Shown here piece after piece: positions 1-11,950 of a stretch of 64,000 nt of DNA. Within the stretch, counting starts at the first letter, position 1. Every line of letters starts with the position of its first letter. The notes beneath the pieces are model-generated. The model was not told where the DNA came from, did not search any database, and was given only the letters and a program-made list of their open reading frames with translations. This DNA is from Dipteris shenzhenensis (Eukaryota; Polypodiophyta; Polypodiopsida; Gleicheniales): NCBI GenBank assembly GCA_047967505.1, contig CM106538.1, one strand, 5' to 3'. The position numbers and the translations under genes were made by a program.

Positions 1-2090
1 GTGTAGGAAAAGAAAGGCACCTCATCTATCGTCTCAGCTAGGCCACCCCTAGAGGGCCAAAACCACCATCTAGAGGCGTCTTGCTCTGAGATACTGGGAG
101 GATCAATGTGCCACTCCTTCCCCAACCGTCCTACCACTCTGATCATCTGCCTGTGTATCCCATCAAGACTCCCATCCATCTCAGGGTCACTCCCAGTGAG
201 GGGCTGAAGTAGGTCTCTAGGTCCTACACGGCAGAAGCCGAGGTGCGTGTTGCCGTGCTGCATCAAAATCCTCAAGGGAACACTAGTACAGCAAAACTGC
301 CCCAACCATTTGCTGTCTCTCCAAATGTGAAGTCCTTCCCACCAGGACTCAGGAATGGCTAAGTCAATCTTGCCCATCCGCTGCCCTACCCCTCTCAGAT
401 GCGCTAGGGCATCGAGCCTCGCCTTTGCCTCCATAGGTAGTCTGCTTCAGCGACCAAAAGACCTTGCTAGACCACTGTCCCACTGTGCCCAACCAATGTG
501 AGTCCGCTGCCCAAGCATACGTCCCTCCTGATCTCTAACCTTTGGGTGCCACATAAGGGGCTGACACTTGAACTCCTCTCTGCATCTAGATGGAGCACGG
601 ATGAGACCCCCTGCGAGTCTCTACCAAATCCTGTGAAGACTCCTCATCAAGGGGGAGCCCTTCCCTATAAGGGGGGCCTCTGAGAAGATCCATCTATGTG
701 AAGGCTGCCACTATCCCCGAATGCGTGGGGTGTTCCTCAGAAGCCCTCTCTGTAAGAGGAGCTTCCAACAAGGCTTGGCACCTGGAATGAGGCCACGAAC
801 CACCAACTTGCCCAGAAGGGCCCTGCTCTGCATCTCCTGATCAATGATACCCAAGCCTCCCAAGGCATGATCACCGTCTGCCAAGCTACTCGGGCTCTAG
901 TGTTCCTCGTGCCATCTGAACCTGCCCAGAGGAAGTTCCGTACCAACCGTCGGAGCTGCCCAATGCATCCTCTGTGAAAGCACCAACAGGAGGCAATATA
1001 CCAGGTAGTGGCAAGAATGACCTGGTTTGCCACTAAGGCGCGACCTGAGAGGGAGAGTTTGGCCGAGCTCCAATAGAGAAGCTTGCGCCAAACACTCTCA
1101 AGGACTGGGGTAATCTATTGCTCTGTTGTGATGTCAATACCCACCTGGCATCCGAGGTATCTCGCTTTCTGGCCCCACGGTATCCATCTGAAACCCCAAG
1201 GCCTCACAATAGATAGCCAAGGCGCCTTTGACTCTCTCTAGACTCGCCGTGGTGCCCTCAACATACAAGGCCGTGTCATCTGCAAACTCCAAGTCAAGGA
1301 GCTCCTCCTCCTACCTGATTGGGAGCCTCAACCCTGTGAGACCTGCCACCTGTGATCTCAAATAATAGCCCAGAGCCTCCACTACAAACAAGAAGAGGAA
1401 GGGAGCTAGTGGGCAGCCCTGGCGAATTGAGCGAGAGAGAGGAAAGGCCTCGCCTGTGTGTCCCCCGATAATCATCTGACTAGAGCTCCCTGCATATAGC
1501 GTTGAAACTCCTCTGACCCATCTGTCTGAGAAGCCAATCTCTTCATAGTGCCCTCCAGGAAAGACCACTCCACCATGTCGTACGCCTTCTCAAAGTCCAA
1601 GAGAAGGATGGCCAGTGGCCGTGACTCCTCCCTGGACCAATCCACTATCTCCAGAACGTGAAGATGTTGTCCAAGATGCTACGCTCCTGGACAAACCCAA
1701 TCTCTGTGTCATGGATGATGTCGGTAAGATGAGGCCGTAACTGCAAACTCAAGACCTTGGCGAGGATCTTGTATGCAGTATCAAGTGGAGTGATCGGCCT
1801 CCACTATTGGATATCTGACCTATCTCCCCCTTTTGGGATCAAACAAATCCACCCCCTGCACAAGGCTGAGGGAGAAGGCCTGTGTCGAAAATCTCCTCGC
1901 AAGCGAAACGAAAAGGAATGGAGATAATCTCCCAGAATTTTCGGAAGAAGACCGGAGTCACAAGCCATCCTCCCCCGGGCACTTCTGGGTCGGGAGAGCC
2001 TTGAGGGCTTCCCAGAGCCCCTCATCTGTGAAAGGCTCCTCAAGTCTGTTGCATAAGTCCTGCGAGACTACTGTCGAAACATGATCCCAA
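1..2090 (-). pseudogene. L1-type LINE ORF2 remnant (RT to C-terminal region)
   Basis: Degenerate non-LTR retrotransposon polymerase on the minus strand, entering near 2,090 and running off the left edge. In reading order it shows ICLIPKGGD (about 1,850), GFVQERSILDN (about 1,690), the RT core RQGCPLAPFLFLF (about 1,400), then WYIASCW and FLWAG typical of the LINE thumb (about 900-1,000). The tail below 740 continues a LINE C-terminal region. It matches the intact-order copy at 61,556-64,000, so it belongs to the same family. Several stops and frameshifts make it non-functional. The right end abuts copia integrase sequence at about 2,090. Confidence 0.85.
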
Positions 2091-4400
2091 ACTAGCTCTG
2101 AGTTCAACACATTTTGTCACAAGCATGGGATCAAGCGAAAACTCACCACAGCACATACATCTCAGCAGAACGGGGTAGCTGAGAGGAAGCACAAAACCAC
2201 CACGAAGACACGGCTTGCTATATTACCAGGGAGGAACCTTTCTAAAGCCTATTGAAGTGAAGCTGTAAATACAGTAGTACACATCCTCAATAGGACCAAG
2301 ACGAAGGCCGTCAAGGACAACATCCATATGAAGCATTTTATGGTAAGAAGCCCTCTATCACTCATCTTCGCATTTTTGGTTCTAACGCATGGGTGCATAT
2401 GCACAAGAAAGACACGACCAAGCTTGATTCCCTGAGCAGACAATGTATCTTTGTTGGGTATAGTGAAGAATCCAAGGCCTATCGACTCTTCGACCTAGTA
2501 AAGAAGCAGATCCTTATCAGTCGGGATGTCATCTTCGAGGAAAAGGAACCTGAACCCCAGGAGGAGCCTCATATTGAGGAGGAGGAGGAGATTGTTCAAC
2601 CGCCGAACCCACCCCGCCCCAGGTTGACCATCCAAGAGGTGGCGAAATCAGAAGTTGATGTTCCACAAGGTACTGAGGAAGAGCAGGATGTTCCAGAAGC
2701 AGTTCCAGTTCCTCCTCCCACTGAGAAGCAGAAGAGGTTGCCCCAATGGTACCTAAGAACATTGGAAGACTCTCGGGTCACCGACATACCTGAGAGTAGT
2801 AGTTCCGGATTGCATTGGTCCCAACGTCTTCAGAAGACCCCATCCGTGAATTTTGCGTTGGTGGCTCAGCGTGAAGAGCCAAGGACCTTCGAGGAGGCGA
2901 AGGACAATCCAAAATGGCAGGCTACCATGCAGGCAGAGATGGATGCTATCATGAAGAACAATACCTGGGACTTAGTGGCCAGGTCCCCGTGACGGAAAGT
3001 CATCGGCACTAAGTGGGTATATAAACTTAAATACAAATCCGACGACAGCTTGGATAAGTACAAAACAAGGTTAGTGGTCAAAGGTTTTGCTCAAGCTGAA
3101 GGCATGGATTTTGATGAGACTTTTGCTCCCACAACTCGCATGGTTACTATCCGGACAGTGATTGCCCCTGCTGCCCAATTCCAGTGGCCTATTTTTCAAA
3201 TGGACGTGAAGTCTACATTCCTTAATGGAACCTTGGAGGAGGAGGTATACGTAGAGCAGCCACCGGGCTTTCAAGATCTAGGGTCCCCATTAAAGGTCTG
3301 CATGTTGAAGAAGGCATTATACGGGCTGAAACAGGCCCCCAGAGCTTGGTACCAAAGGATCGATGGTATTCTTTCAGAAGATAGGGCTAAGTCGGAGCCC
3401 TTCTGAGGCAAACCTCTACTTGTTCATTGAGAAGGGGTTGCGATTGGTACTCATCCTCTATGTTGATGATCTTATCTTGACAGGTGACCATGTCAAGAAG
3501 ATTTCTCAGGTCAAGGAGCTACTCATGTTTGAGTTTGAGATGACTGACCTTGGGTTATTACACTACTTCCTTGGGATAGAAGTAAAGCAGGCCAAAGACA
3601 GGATCTTCATTTCACAGGAGAAATATTGCAGAGAACTTCTGAAGAGATTCTAGATGGAGGATTGCAGGACAGCAGTAACTCCCATGGAGGTCGGGCTCAA
3701 GCTAAGTGTTCACGACACATCCTAGCCGGTCGATACTCCTTTGTACCGACGATTGGTAGGAAGTTTGCTTTACCTTACCAATACTTGACCTGATATTTGT
3801 TATGGAGTTGGGCTATTATGCTAGTTCTCTGCTTCTCCCAGGAAGAGTCATTGGGATGCAGGTTTACAAGTACTGAGGTATCTAAACGGTACTTGCACCT
3901 ATGGGATCACCTATACCAAAGGCATCGAACTAGGCGGGTTCTGTGACAGTGATTGGGCGGGTGATGCTAACACCAAAAGATCAACAACAGGGTATTGCTT
4001 CTTACTTGCATCTGGTGCCATCTCTTGGCTGAGTAAGAAGCAACCCACAGTGGCCCTTTCATCTACAGAGGCAAAGTATAGAGCCGCGTGTACAGCAGCT
4101 TGTGAGACACTGTGGTTGAGGTGGATTCTGGAGGACATGGACATGTGTCAGGAGAATGCAACAGTGCTGATGTGCGACAATCAAAGTTGCATAGCCATTG
4201 CCAAGAATCCAGTGTACCATGCGCGGACCACGCACATTAAAGTTCATTACCGATTTGTTCGAGAGCTCATCATCGACAACGTGATCGAGCTCATGTACTG
4301 CCCGACTGCCAACAACTTGTCCGACCTCTTCACGATGGCACTCCCTCGAGAACAGATGGAACACCTCATCAGACATATGGGGATTGGCCCACCGTTGTGA
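2090..4400 (+). pseudogene. copia pol (integrase end, RT, RNase H), frameshifted
   Basis: Copia order is clear. Integrase C-half with SQQNGVAERKH near 2,165 is followed by a one-base frameshift near 2,312 into a frame with RQCIFVGYSEESKAYRLF. RT starts after a stop at 2,990-2,992 with IGTKWVYK, then DKYKTRLVVKGF and YGLKQAPRAWYQ. A second frameshift occurs near 3,365, before ILYVDDLIL (about 3,460) and EMTDLGLLHYFLGIEV. RNase H shows CDSDWAGD and ALSSTEAKY. Further stops lie at about 3,650, 3,722 and 3,788. The YVDD catalytic box is intact, so decay is moderate. The C-terminus sits 14 bases before the LTR, as expected for copia. Confidence 0.85.
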
Positions 4401-4413
4401 CATTGAGGGGGGG

Positions 4414-5123
4414 TGTTAGATTCTTACTGTGCCCACCTGTGAGCCCCCGATTTGAGGGGACAAGGAGCAGTGAGAGGTAGGAGGGCTGGGAGAGAGACTC
4501 AGGCCAGAAACAGAGGGAGGAGAGCATGGCAGAAATAGGCGACCAGCACATGGGCTGGTCGCTGGCTGCAACAGCAGGTATATAGGGGCTTTAGGCCTCA
4601 CGTGGAGGCTCCTGCAGCAGTGCAGATTGGCTGCACAGGGCACCCTTATATAGGGGCCTGTGGCAGGCCAAGTCGGCCCAACCAGGGCCACCGACCAGGG
4701 CCAACCCTAGGCGGTTTAATGGGGCCCATGTGGTCGGCCACCAGACAGGGTACTGACCCTGCTGGTCGGTCATCTGAAGGGTCCTGGGCAGTGCCTATAA
4801 AAGGCCCACTTCTCCATTCACTCCAGCATCCAGTGCGAAACTGAAAGCCCCTCTCCAAGGCTGTGTTCTGCACTCAGATCTGGAGCAGTTTCTGAGAGAG
4901 AGTTCATCATTGTTTTCCAGCACCCTGCTGAGTTTTGTATTGCTCCCTTGGAGCCATTTTCTGCCCACCATCCGGTGGATGAATATACTCTCTCTCTCTC
5001 TCCGTCTATATTTCTGAGTGTGTGTTTGTTGCATCTGTGATCATCTATCTGAGTTGAGTGTGTGAGAGTTGGAGAGATCTCGGGTGGAGGATTGAGTGAT
5101 TCATTCCCTCCTATTTTCTAACA
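4414..5123 (+). repeat. 3' LTR of copia element (710 bp)
   Basis: Bounded by TGTTAGA and TCTAACA. It contains a TATAAAAG box at 4,796-4,803, a plausible promoter, and a CT microsatellite near 4,985-5,002 in the expected U5 side. Its first 45 bases are closely related to the inverted LTR at 6,775-7,238. No matching 5' LTR is present, so age and target duplication cannot be read. Confidence 0.85.
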
Positions 5124-5442
5124 GATTTTATATGTGGATGACATGCTGATCACGGGCCCTGATACTCAGCATATTGCAGCTTTCAAGGCTGATTTGCAGC
5201 AAGCTTTTGAAATGTCAGACATGGGACAGCTGCACTATTATTTGGGCATTCAGTTTGCTCATGTTGAGGGGGGTATCATGATGTCACAGTTCAAGTATAT
5301 TGGACAGCTCCTTGATCGTTTTCAGTTTGAGGATTGCAAGCCAATCTCTACTCCAGTGGACCCTGGCTTCAAATTTTCAGCTCATGATGGGAGCCCACCA
5401 TGTGATATCACTCTTTACCCACAAGGTGTTGGATGTCTCATC

Positions 5443-5658
5443 TACTTATGCCGCACCAGACCTGACTTACAGTATGCAATATCCTAGCTTAGCAGGTTCA
5501 TGCACATGCCCAATTCACAGCATTGGTAGGCAGTGAAGAGAGTCTTCAGATACTTATGCCACACCAGACCTGACTTATAGTATGCAGTATCTCAGCTCAG
5601 CAGGTTCATGTACATGCCCAGTTCACAGCATTGGCAGGCAGTGGAGAATCTTCAGATA
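5443..5658. repeat. Tandem duplication, about 108-bp unit, in copia RT
   Basis: Two adjacent copies, starting near 5,443 and 5,551, both containing CACCAGACCTGACTTA and CACAGCATTGG. They are highly similar, so the duplication looks younger than the element itself. Confidence 0.8.
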
Positions 5659-5678
5659 TCTCAGAGGCACTCAGGATT

Positions 5679-5902
5679 TAGCCCTCTTCTATGGTGATCA
5701 GGGTTCACTTACCATGCATGCTTACACGGATAGTGACTGGGCAGGTTGTTTCAACACCAAAGTGTCACATACCGGCAACTGTTTTTTGCTTAGCCCTCTT
5801 CTAAGGTGATCAGGGTTCACTTACCATGCATGCTTACACGGATAGTGACTGGGCAGGTTGTTCCAACACCAAAGTGTCACATACCGGCAACTGTTTTTTG
5901 CT
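5679..5902. repeat. Tandem duplication, about 112-bp unit, in copia RNase H
   Basis: Copies start at 5,679 and 5,791 and share TACACGGATAGTGACTGGGC, the RNase H box. They differ at only a few bases, which duplicates the catalytic-box segment. Confidence 0.85.
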
Positions 5903-6562
5903 TGGCAATTCATGAATCTCTTGGCTCAGCAAGAAGCAACCAACAGTTGCCACATCCAGCTGTGAGGCTGAGGACAGGACAGCCTTCACCGCTACAGTAG
6001 AGTGTGTCTGGCTTCGACAGTTACTTATAAATCTTGGTATTCGCCAGACATCCTCCACTATGGTCTACACTGACAGCCAGAGTGCTTTGGCCATTGCACG
6101 TAATCCAGTGTTTAATATGCGTACCAAGCACATTGAAGTTCACTATCATTATGTTCGAGAGTGGTTGTCAGTAGGAGACATAGAGTTGTCCTACCTTCCC
6201 ACAGAGGACAACATAGCATATATGTTTACAAGGCACTTCCTCGTCCCAAGTTCGAAGTCTTTCGACACGCTTTACACTTGGTTCCCTTTGTTACATGATC
6301 TGGCATACCTTGTACATTCATAGGTGGCTATATCCTTTTGGATGAACATGTGTCACCATGACCAGAAAATACCACGTATTTTGAGACGTTTCCAGAATAC
6401 TTCAGCCCATACCATGTAGCGGGTTTGTAGGCCATCTTCTCCCGGTCGTATGAATGCCCTTTGGGCCCTGGTATGTGCCATGTAGCTCTAGTTATTGGCA
6501 CTTAGGTTACCTAGTATTTTTAGTGTCCTATGACACCTAGTACTAGTGGTACCACTAGGACA

Positions 6563-6774
6563 CTAGGTCCTAGGGTTCTCTTTTATAGTACTTTGTACTT
6601 TCATTTTCATTATACTAGTTGATGTGACGGCTTCCACTTCTTGCTCCACTCTTGTGCATCCTTTTGCTTCCGTGAGCCTACATAAGTCCGTCATCTCGAA
6701 CTCCTCCATGAGAAGTCTCTTCACCTGAGCAATCTTCTTCGTATGATCCCGTGGAATGATCCCTTTTGGTACCA
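6563..6774 (-). pseudogene. Small copia RT fragment next to inverted LTR
   Basis: Minus-strand reading gives KKIAQVKRLLMEEFEMTDL, matching the RT segment at about 3,490-3,550 of the plus-strand element, then unrelated codons. The bases directly after the LTR on this strand (TGGTACCAAAAGG) resemble a decayed initiator-Met primer-binding site. RT sequence directly after a PBS is not a normal order, so an internal deletion or rearrangement is likely. Confidence 0.5.
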
Positions 6775-7238
6775 TGTTGGAAAGTAGAGGATAGAATCAC
6801 TCACTCCTCACACTCCCGATCGCAGCTCATACAACACTCAAAGAGAGATAGAGAGATAGAGACAAAACTCAGATATATTCTTCCACAACAGTGGGCTGAC
6901 AAAAGCTCAAGAGGTGAGCAACGACCAGCAAAGAGATGCTGATACAAAAGCTGAGTCTACTCCTCTCCCTGATACAAAATGGCCGACTTCCGGTCGGTTT
7001 CTAGGCCAGCCCTTTGGCCTATATAAGGCCCCATATGTTGGGCCTTTTTGGCCGCTGCTGGCTGGTACACATATGCTGCAGATGCCCCCGCATGGGCCTG
7101 TGGTGCTGGTGCACTGTTCCACGTAGGGTGCTGCCCTCAGACAGCAAGGTACTCTCAGCCCCCCATCCCCCTGTAGTCTCCTGCCCCCTTGTCCCCTCAA
7201 ATCGGGGGCTCACAGGTGGGGCAATGACATTTCTAACA
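6775..7238 (-). repeat. Inverted copia LTR (464 bp)
   Basis: Reverse complement starts TGTTAGA and ends CCAACA. Its first part matches the LTR at 4,414 (shared CCACCTGTGAGCCCCCGAT). A TATATAAGG-type element lies near 7,020-7,026. It directly abuts a different LTR fragment at 7,239. Confidence 0.7.
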
Positions 7239-7930
7239 GTTGACTGCAATTGCTCACCCACCCTGCCACGTGGCATTCTGCCACTGGTCCCCAACCCTGT
7301 CTGCAACACTGCTGCCACACTCTGCCCACCTGCCAACCTGCAACCAAGCTGTTCTAGTCTGCTGCCGACCTGTCAGGTGGATCCCAGGAGTACGGACTTG
7401 CTATGTAGGCACCTCTTTGCTGGGTAGTAACAGCTCTTCTACCCTCTGAATGGGCCCCTGGCTGGGCATCTTTCAGCCCCGCAGCCCCAAAAGATAGGAA
7501 TATTCACAGCCCTAATGAAGTGCTGACCAGCTCTGGTCAGTTTGATGGCCTGTGTGGCCAGGAAGACTTTTGATTGCTGCTCACATGGCAGCCCATGTGG
7601 CAGTCTCTCCCACTTCCCTTACATGTGCCCTCGTGGCATAATCTACGTCTTGTATTTGTCAGGCCCCGTTGCACTCCTCATGTGGGGGCTCACAGGTGGG
7701 GCATTGACCCTGGACTTCTAACACCCCCTCTCAATGACACACATGGTCAGATACCTACTCTGTTAAAGACCCGCTCTATCAGCTCCCATGTAGAAGCATT
7801 CAGGAACAAGTAGAGGATCTCGTCCACCAACCTGCACCTCCAGTATCTCTCGGCTGCTACGGGATCTAGTCTGGAGCATTTGTATAGTCATTGGTCCAAG
7901 TCACAAACCTCCAGAGTCTTCAAGATACCC
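7239..7930 (-). mobile_element. Partial copia 3' end: LTR fragment, PPT and RNase H tail
   Basis: On the minus strand a purine tract (CATTGAGAGGGGG, 7,724-7,736) precedes an LTR starting TGTTAGA at 7,723. The LTR can be followed down to 7,239, where the 464-bp LTR begins, so one LTR seems to have landed in another. Sequence at 7,737-7,930 is a short decayed pol tail (WELIERVFNRVGI and a stop). The element lies downstream of ABCA2-like exon 2 on the same strand, probably in an intron. Confidence 0.6.
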
Positions 7931-8348
7931 AGGCACTAACATGAAGATATGTGGATCTTTTACTATGAAAAGGTGTGAGGTGTTTGGGGTTTTACATCCT
8001 GTTCGAAGTAGGATACGGGAAAATAGTTTCACGTAGTTTGTTCTAAATTTCATCATAGAAGATGTTTAGATCAATAAGGCAGTTAATACAGGAGTGCAAA
8101 ATAAGCCCTCCACAAAAGTATTTAAGAGGTTTTCCCAGCTTCCTATAGTTTCACTAAGGTCTGCGTTCATGTCTTCTCTAATCCAAAAACCATGTAACAA
8201 AGTTCTTATTTTGATGTGCATGAGTTTGCGAATGAAATGCCAGCACTGTTCAAGTTGATGGCTAAGGTAAGATTGCTGCCATATTTGTCAACCTCAGCTA
8301 AGCCCGCTTGGTTATTTTCTGTCGGTTGGTTAAGCAGAAAAAACATAC
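7931..8348 (-). other. ABCA2: Presumed intron 2 start of the ABCA2-like gene
   Basis: Follows a GTATGT donor at 8,348-8,343. AT-rich, with no recognisable exon or coding homology. An open frame runs through its first 140 bases, but it loses all similarity to ABCA proteins at the donor. Confidence 0.5.
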
Positions 8349-8580
8349 CTCCGGTTACAAAACGAGTGATTTCCCTTTCTGCAGCTAGTTGAAGAGGGAT
8401 TTGAAACGTGAAGGTGGGGTCCTCATATATTCCACGTTCTTGTTTTGCAGTTGAATTCGTCTGAATTCCATATGTGATCACAGAAGAAGAACTCTCTTTA
8501 AAATGTAGAGCTCCGGTTGTGCGCATAGGATTTGCAATCAGCCATTGGTTCACTTCAGCTATTGTTGGAAACCCCATAAC
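8349..8580 (-). CDS. ABCA2: ABCA2-like transporter, exon 2
   Basis: Second exon of an ABC-A half-transporter. It opens after a CAG acceptor (8,583-8,581) in phase 0 with VMGFPTIAEVNQWLIANP, and carries ITYGIQTNST and EDPTFTFQIPLQLAAERE, hallmarks of the lumenal/extracytosolic loop of plant ABCA2 proteins. It ends at a GTATGT donor, in phase 1. The reading frame is intact and the splice signals are canonical. The following exons (expected transmembrane bundle and nucleotide-binding domain) are not found in the 8.3 kb to the window edge, so the gene either has a very long intron 2 or is truncated. Confidence 0.75.
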
Positions 8581-8788
8581 CTGTGAGCGCAGTCATGTGG
8601 ATGCTATCAAGAAGTGGGAGAATGCCAATCACCATTGAAGCGTGAAGTACCATCATCAGCCACCGCAGGGCGCCAAAGAAAAAAGAAAAAGTTTGGCCGC
8701 TCGTAGGATCGGGCACACGATGCCTGGAATCCAGCCGCTCATTGGGAATATTGCTTAATTGGATCGGGAGGCGAATCAGAAGCCATAC

Positions 8789-9208
8789 CTTAGATGGGGG
8801 TATAGGGCGATTGGGGTTATTCTTCATGATGTTGTCGACAATGGTTGAAGCTTTTGCAATAGAATTGCCACTCCAGATGAAATCATAGCAAGGACTCTTG
8901 ATATAATATCCAGTCTCGCAGGCGGGTATGGGTGTTACAAAGGTGGGTTCTGGATCAAAAAGATTCTTGAAGGACGTCGTGGTTTTTCGCCTTGCAGTGA
9001 CGGACTGATCAACGCAAAAGATCAAGAAGATGAAGAAGAGGGAGGAGAAAAGTTGCAATGCAGTGGCACGTTTACTGCGTAGGGAGAGGAGAACGTTCTT
9101 TCTTAGCAATGCAGAGAGTTGCTGGAGGAAAAGAGAGAATCCAGAGAGTTTGCTGGAGGGATCAGGGGGAAGGAGGCCTTGAGGGGACCGGATCTCTGGG
9201 GACGCCAT
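8789..9208 (-). CDS. ABCA2: ABCA2-like transporter, exon 1 (N-terminus)
   Basis: First exon of an ABC-A transporter, 140 codons from the ATG at 9,208 to AAG before a GTATGG donor (8,788-8,783). The frame is open further upstream without another ATG, so MASPEIRSP is the likely start. It shows LSLRSKRATALQLF, one membrane segment at about residues 49-67, SPCYDFIWSGNS and IMKNNPNRPIPPSK, all characteristic of plant ABCA2 (an ATP-driven membrane transporter whose substrates are poorly known). Intron 1 (8,581-8,788) is 208 bp with canonical ends. Joining exon 1 to exon 2 keeps the frame. No disabling change is seen, so this may be a living gene. Confidence 0.8.
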
Positions 9209-9734
9209 GCTGGGTGATTGTTTAAATGGGGTGCCAATGCAAAGCTCAACGAGCTCCACCACAAGGCACTCCCGATTCTATCACCTTTATTTCCGTGAGG
9301 AACGTGGCGTGTTGTCGTTGCACAATTTAGAAGCTCTCGAATTCGCTCTTACCGTGTAAGCTGTTCCTCGCTCTCTTTCTGTCTCTGTCCGTCCTGTGAG
9401 CTAGAGCGCAACAATACGGAAGTATGGTTAGATGGAGAGCAGCCAAGTGTCAGCGAAGCTTCGTTTCCGAAAATGGAGGACGTAAATCTAGATTGAGAAT
9501 GCATGGTGGCGATTCTGCTTTTGACCCGCTGCTTGCGCAGCACTCCACAGTACTGCCGATTGCCCAACCTTTGACTAAGGTTCACGATGGCATTTTTTAG
9601 AAAAGGGCAAATGAGAGAGGGGCCAGGGCCATCACATCACATCACATCACATCAATGCAAATAGCACCCTTGAGGTCTAAGAATACCATGGCCTCTATTT
9701 CCCGGAAACACCTAATTCCCTTCTTTTCAGCTTT

Positions 9735-9784
<50 letters not shown>

Positions 9785-9830
9785 ACCTTGTAGCTTCGAT
9801 GTCACATCATCTTTAACAGTGGTAGGTTCT
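9209..9830. other. 5' flank of ABCA2-like gene with short tandem repeats
   Basis: Probable 5' UTR and promoter side of the minus-strand gene. It holds an ATCAC pentamer array (9,631-9,654) and a CT microsatellite (9,744-9,778). I see no transposon here and no confident TATA box. Confidence 0.45.
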
Positions 9831-11950
9831 GTAGCAGCAGGCATTCTTGGGGAGTAGGTGCCTTAAAAGTATGAGTAGATGGAGGAGAAGCCTCCAAGTT
9901 AGGAGAAGCAGTATTACAGACAGCAGTCTTAGATGAAGGAATCTCTCTAGTAAGAATAGGAAGCTGAGGATCAACAGAGTATTTGACAACAAGACTCTGT
10001 GTGGGCCATCCTAGCATCTAACTACATGGGTCTCCAATTCCACAATCAGCTGGGTGTGAGTCATTGTAAGCTGATATGGCCTTATCAAGCTTTCTTTGTT
10101 CTCATTCCACCATTCCAAAAACATAGCGTCACCAAATAAAACCACATTATTGAATTGAAAATTTTCCCTAGCTAGCCATACCACACAGCTTGAGCTACCA
10201 AAATAATTTATTTCCAATTCAAAGGTTCTCCAATAGCAAGTGCATTGTTTTCTAAACTTTTCATGCGTGAGGGCTCGCAACGAACAAGTGGAATACAAAG
10301 TCTTTAGCACCTGGACATCTCATGCAATGCCATCACCTTTTCCTATCTTCAAGCTTCTGATAGGACCACACAGCCATGTGTAAAATTAGCCATAGCAGAA
10401 TGATCATTTTTTTAAAGATGTCCTTTGCCCAAATGTTCAAAACTTGCCTCTCCCTTTGTCCACATTGTCTAGGAGATTCCACCTCTTGTCTAGAACCTTG
10501 AATAAATATTCAATAGTAGAGTGGGATAGGGGTCAGGTAGAAAACAAAATTGCCTACCTAGTTGAATTCCGTCCTATAAATCAACTGGGTGCCCACCTTC
10601 CATTGAGTTTCCCCTTGCCAAAGTGCTAGTCTGTTCATAATCAGCTCTTGTTGTCTATTTTCCAGGGCAAATTTTCATCTAATTTTTTGCCAAGTCTTTT
10701 ATCTCATGCTTGCCTTGTCCCACAGCTGTCCCCAACATTGGAGACTTTTTTTTATAGAGATGGTTGGCTCTGATAAAGTCTTCATCATTTAAGTAATTAC
10801 CTTTAAAAATTACCGAATCCGAAATGGAGTCCAAGGCCATGACAGCCCCCTTACCAGAGAAAACAATATTACTTTTTATTTCTTCAAAAGATCTACAAGG
10901 AGATTACCACAAAGGGCTTCCCTTAGAGCTACAAGGCTCTCGACAGCATAAGGCAGAGAGTCAAGGATACCTCTTCCATTTAGGGGCTCTAATCAGTTTG
11001 ATATGTATGGTGCTTTTGAGGAGTAGTTAAGCCCAATCCTGTAAAGGATTCAGAATAGCCTTAATGATCCATGAGGCAAAGAGTTTCCTAGCAGCTTGGC
11101 CTATGTCTATGACACCAAGCCCACCCTCCCCTTTAGGCTTGATGCTTACCTTGGATATACTTGAAGCTCCTCCCCACAAGATGGACCTGCAAAGTTTGAT
11201 GAACTTCTCAAGCCCGGTCTTTGAAGGGGACAGCATGATAGATTAAAGATAGCAATAGGATATAAGTAATGGTTTAAAACCAACCTTCTGCCATCCAAAT
11301 TTATTTGGAAACCACACCACTTGTTTAGCTTCATTTTTAGAGTACCTCCCACCTCTCTTTCGTGGTGATATTGAAGCCCATTGTAATTCCAAGAAACCTG
11401 AAGATTGATCCATTGATGATTCCAAGGCATCCAAGGTCCCTTAGGACACCCTGATCTGAACACTTAAGGTTTCATATTCTATCTTTGTAGGGTTGATTAT
11501 GGAACCTGAGGCCTTGCAAAATACATCCAAGCACTTAAGTATCCTTTGGATATCTTGTCTATTATTCCTGGGGGTGAGATTACTATCGCCTGCAAACTAT
11601 TGGCATACCAATGGTTTGCCAGAAGGAAGCTTTATTCCTTTGATTGCACCTACCTTTACCTGGATTTAAATCAACCATCCCAATGATTTTACAACCATTG
11701 CAAATAGTAGAGGAGCCGAGGGGCAGCCCTATCTTATAAATCTTTCCATGCAAAGGGCAAACTCATCTCTCCGCCATTAACAAAGATTTTGGCAGAAGCA
11801 TTAGAGAATAGCAACCTCAGCCTGAGAAAGGCTACATAGGTATGCCCAAGGTGAGGGGTTTCTCTAAAAAAACATTGTCAAAATTTTGCACAGTGTGTTT
11901 CCTAGCCTCTTGGCATTATAAACCTCTCTTTCTCTTCCACCCTCTATCTT
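9830..11950 (-). pseudogene. Diverged LINE ORF2 remnant with zf-RVT region
   Basis: Minus-strand non-LTR RT. In order: a GCPSAPLLFAMVV-like RT core with Q changed to stop (about 11,730), FAGDSNL in place of YADD (about 11,590), FCKASGSIINPTK (about 11,490), a thumb region with LWGGASSISKVSI and GEGGLGVIDI (about 11,150), then a zinc-binding RVT segment with WHCMRC and HLF (about 10,290-10,330). It is full of stops and frameshifts and its sequence differs clearly from the LINE family at both window ends, so it is an older, separate lineage. Confidence 0.75.

Larger units (their letters stand above)
2090..5123 (+). mobile_element. Ty1/copia element, 5'-truncated, with 3' LTR
   Basis: Plus-strand copia retrotransposon lacking its 5' LTR, gag, protease and the first part of integrase; the truncation point is the junction with LINE sequence near 2,090. 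The pol remnant ends at 4,400. A polypurine tract (TTGAGGGGGGG) directly precedes a 710-bp LTR at 4,414-5,123 that starts TGTTAGA and ends TCTAACA. The base after the LTR is inside the YVDD region of another copia element, so this copy appears to have landed in that older element. Confidence 0.85.
5124..6330 (+). pseudogene. Second copia pol fragment (RT C-half and RNase H) with two tandem duplications
   Basis: Begins exactly after the LTR with ILYVDDMLITG, so the upstream RT half was separated by the insertion. It continues with MGQLHYYLGIQF and TRPDLQYAIS, then RNase H: the TDSDWAGC box, TDSQSALAIARNPV and MRTKHIEVHYHYVRE. Two internal tandem duplications disrupt it: a unit of about 108 bp at 5,443-5,658 and one of about 112 bp at 5,679-5,902. 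Several stops and frame changes follow. The region 6,330-6,560 downstream is non-coding, and I see no LTR boundary there. Confidence 0.8.
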
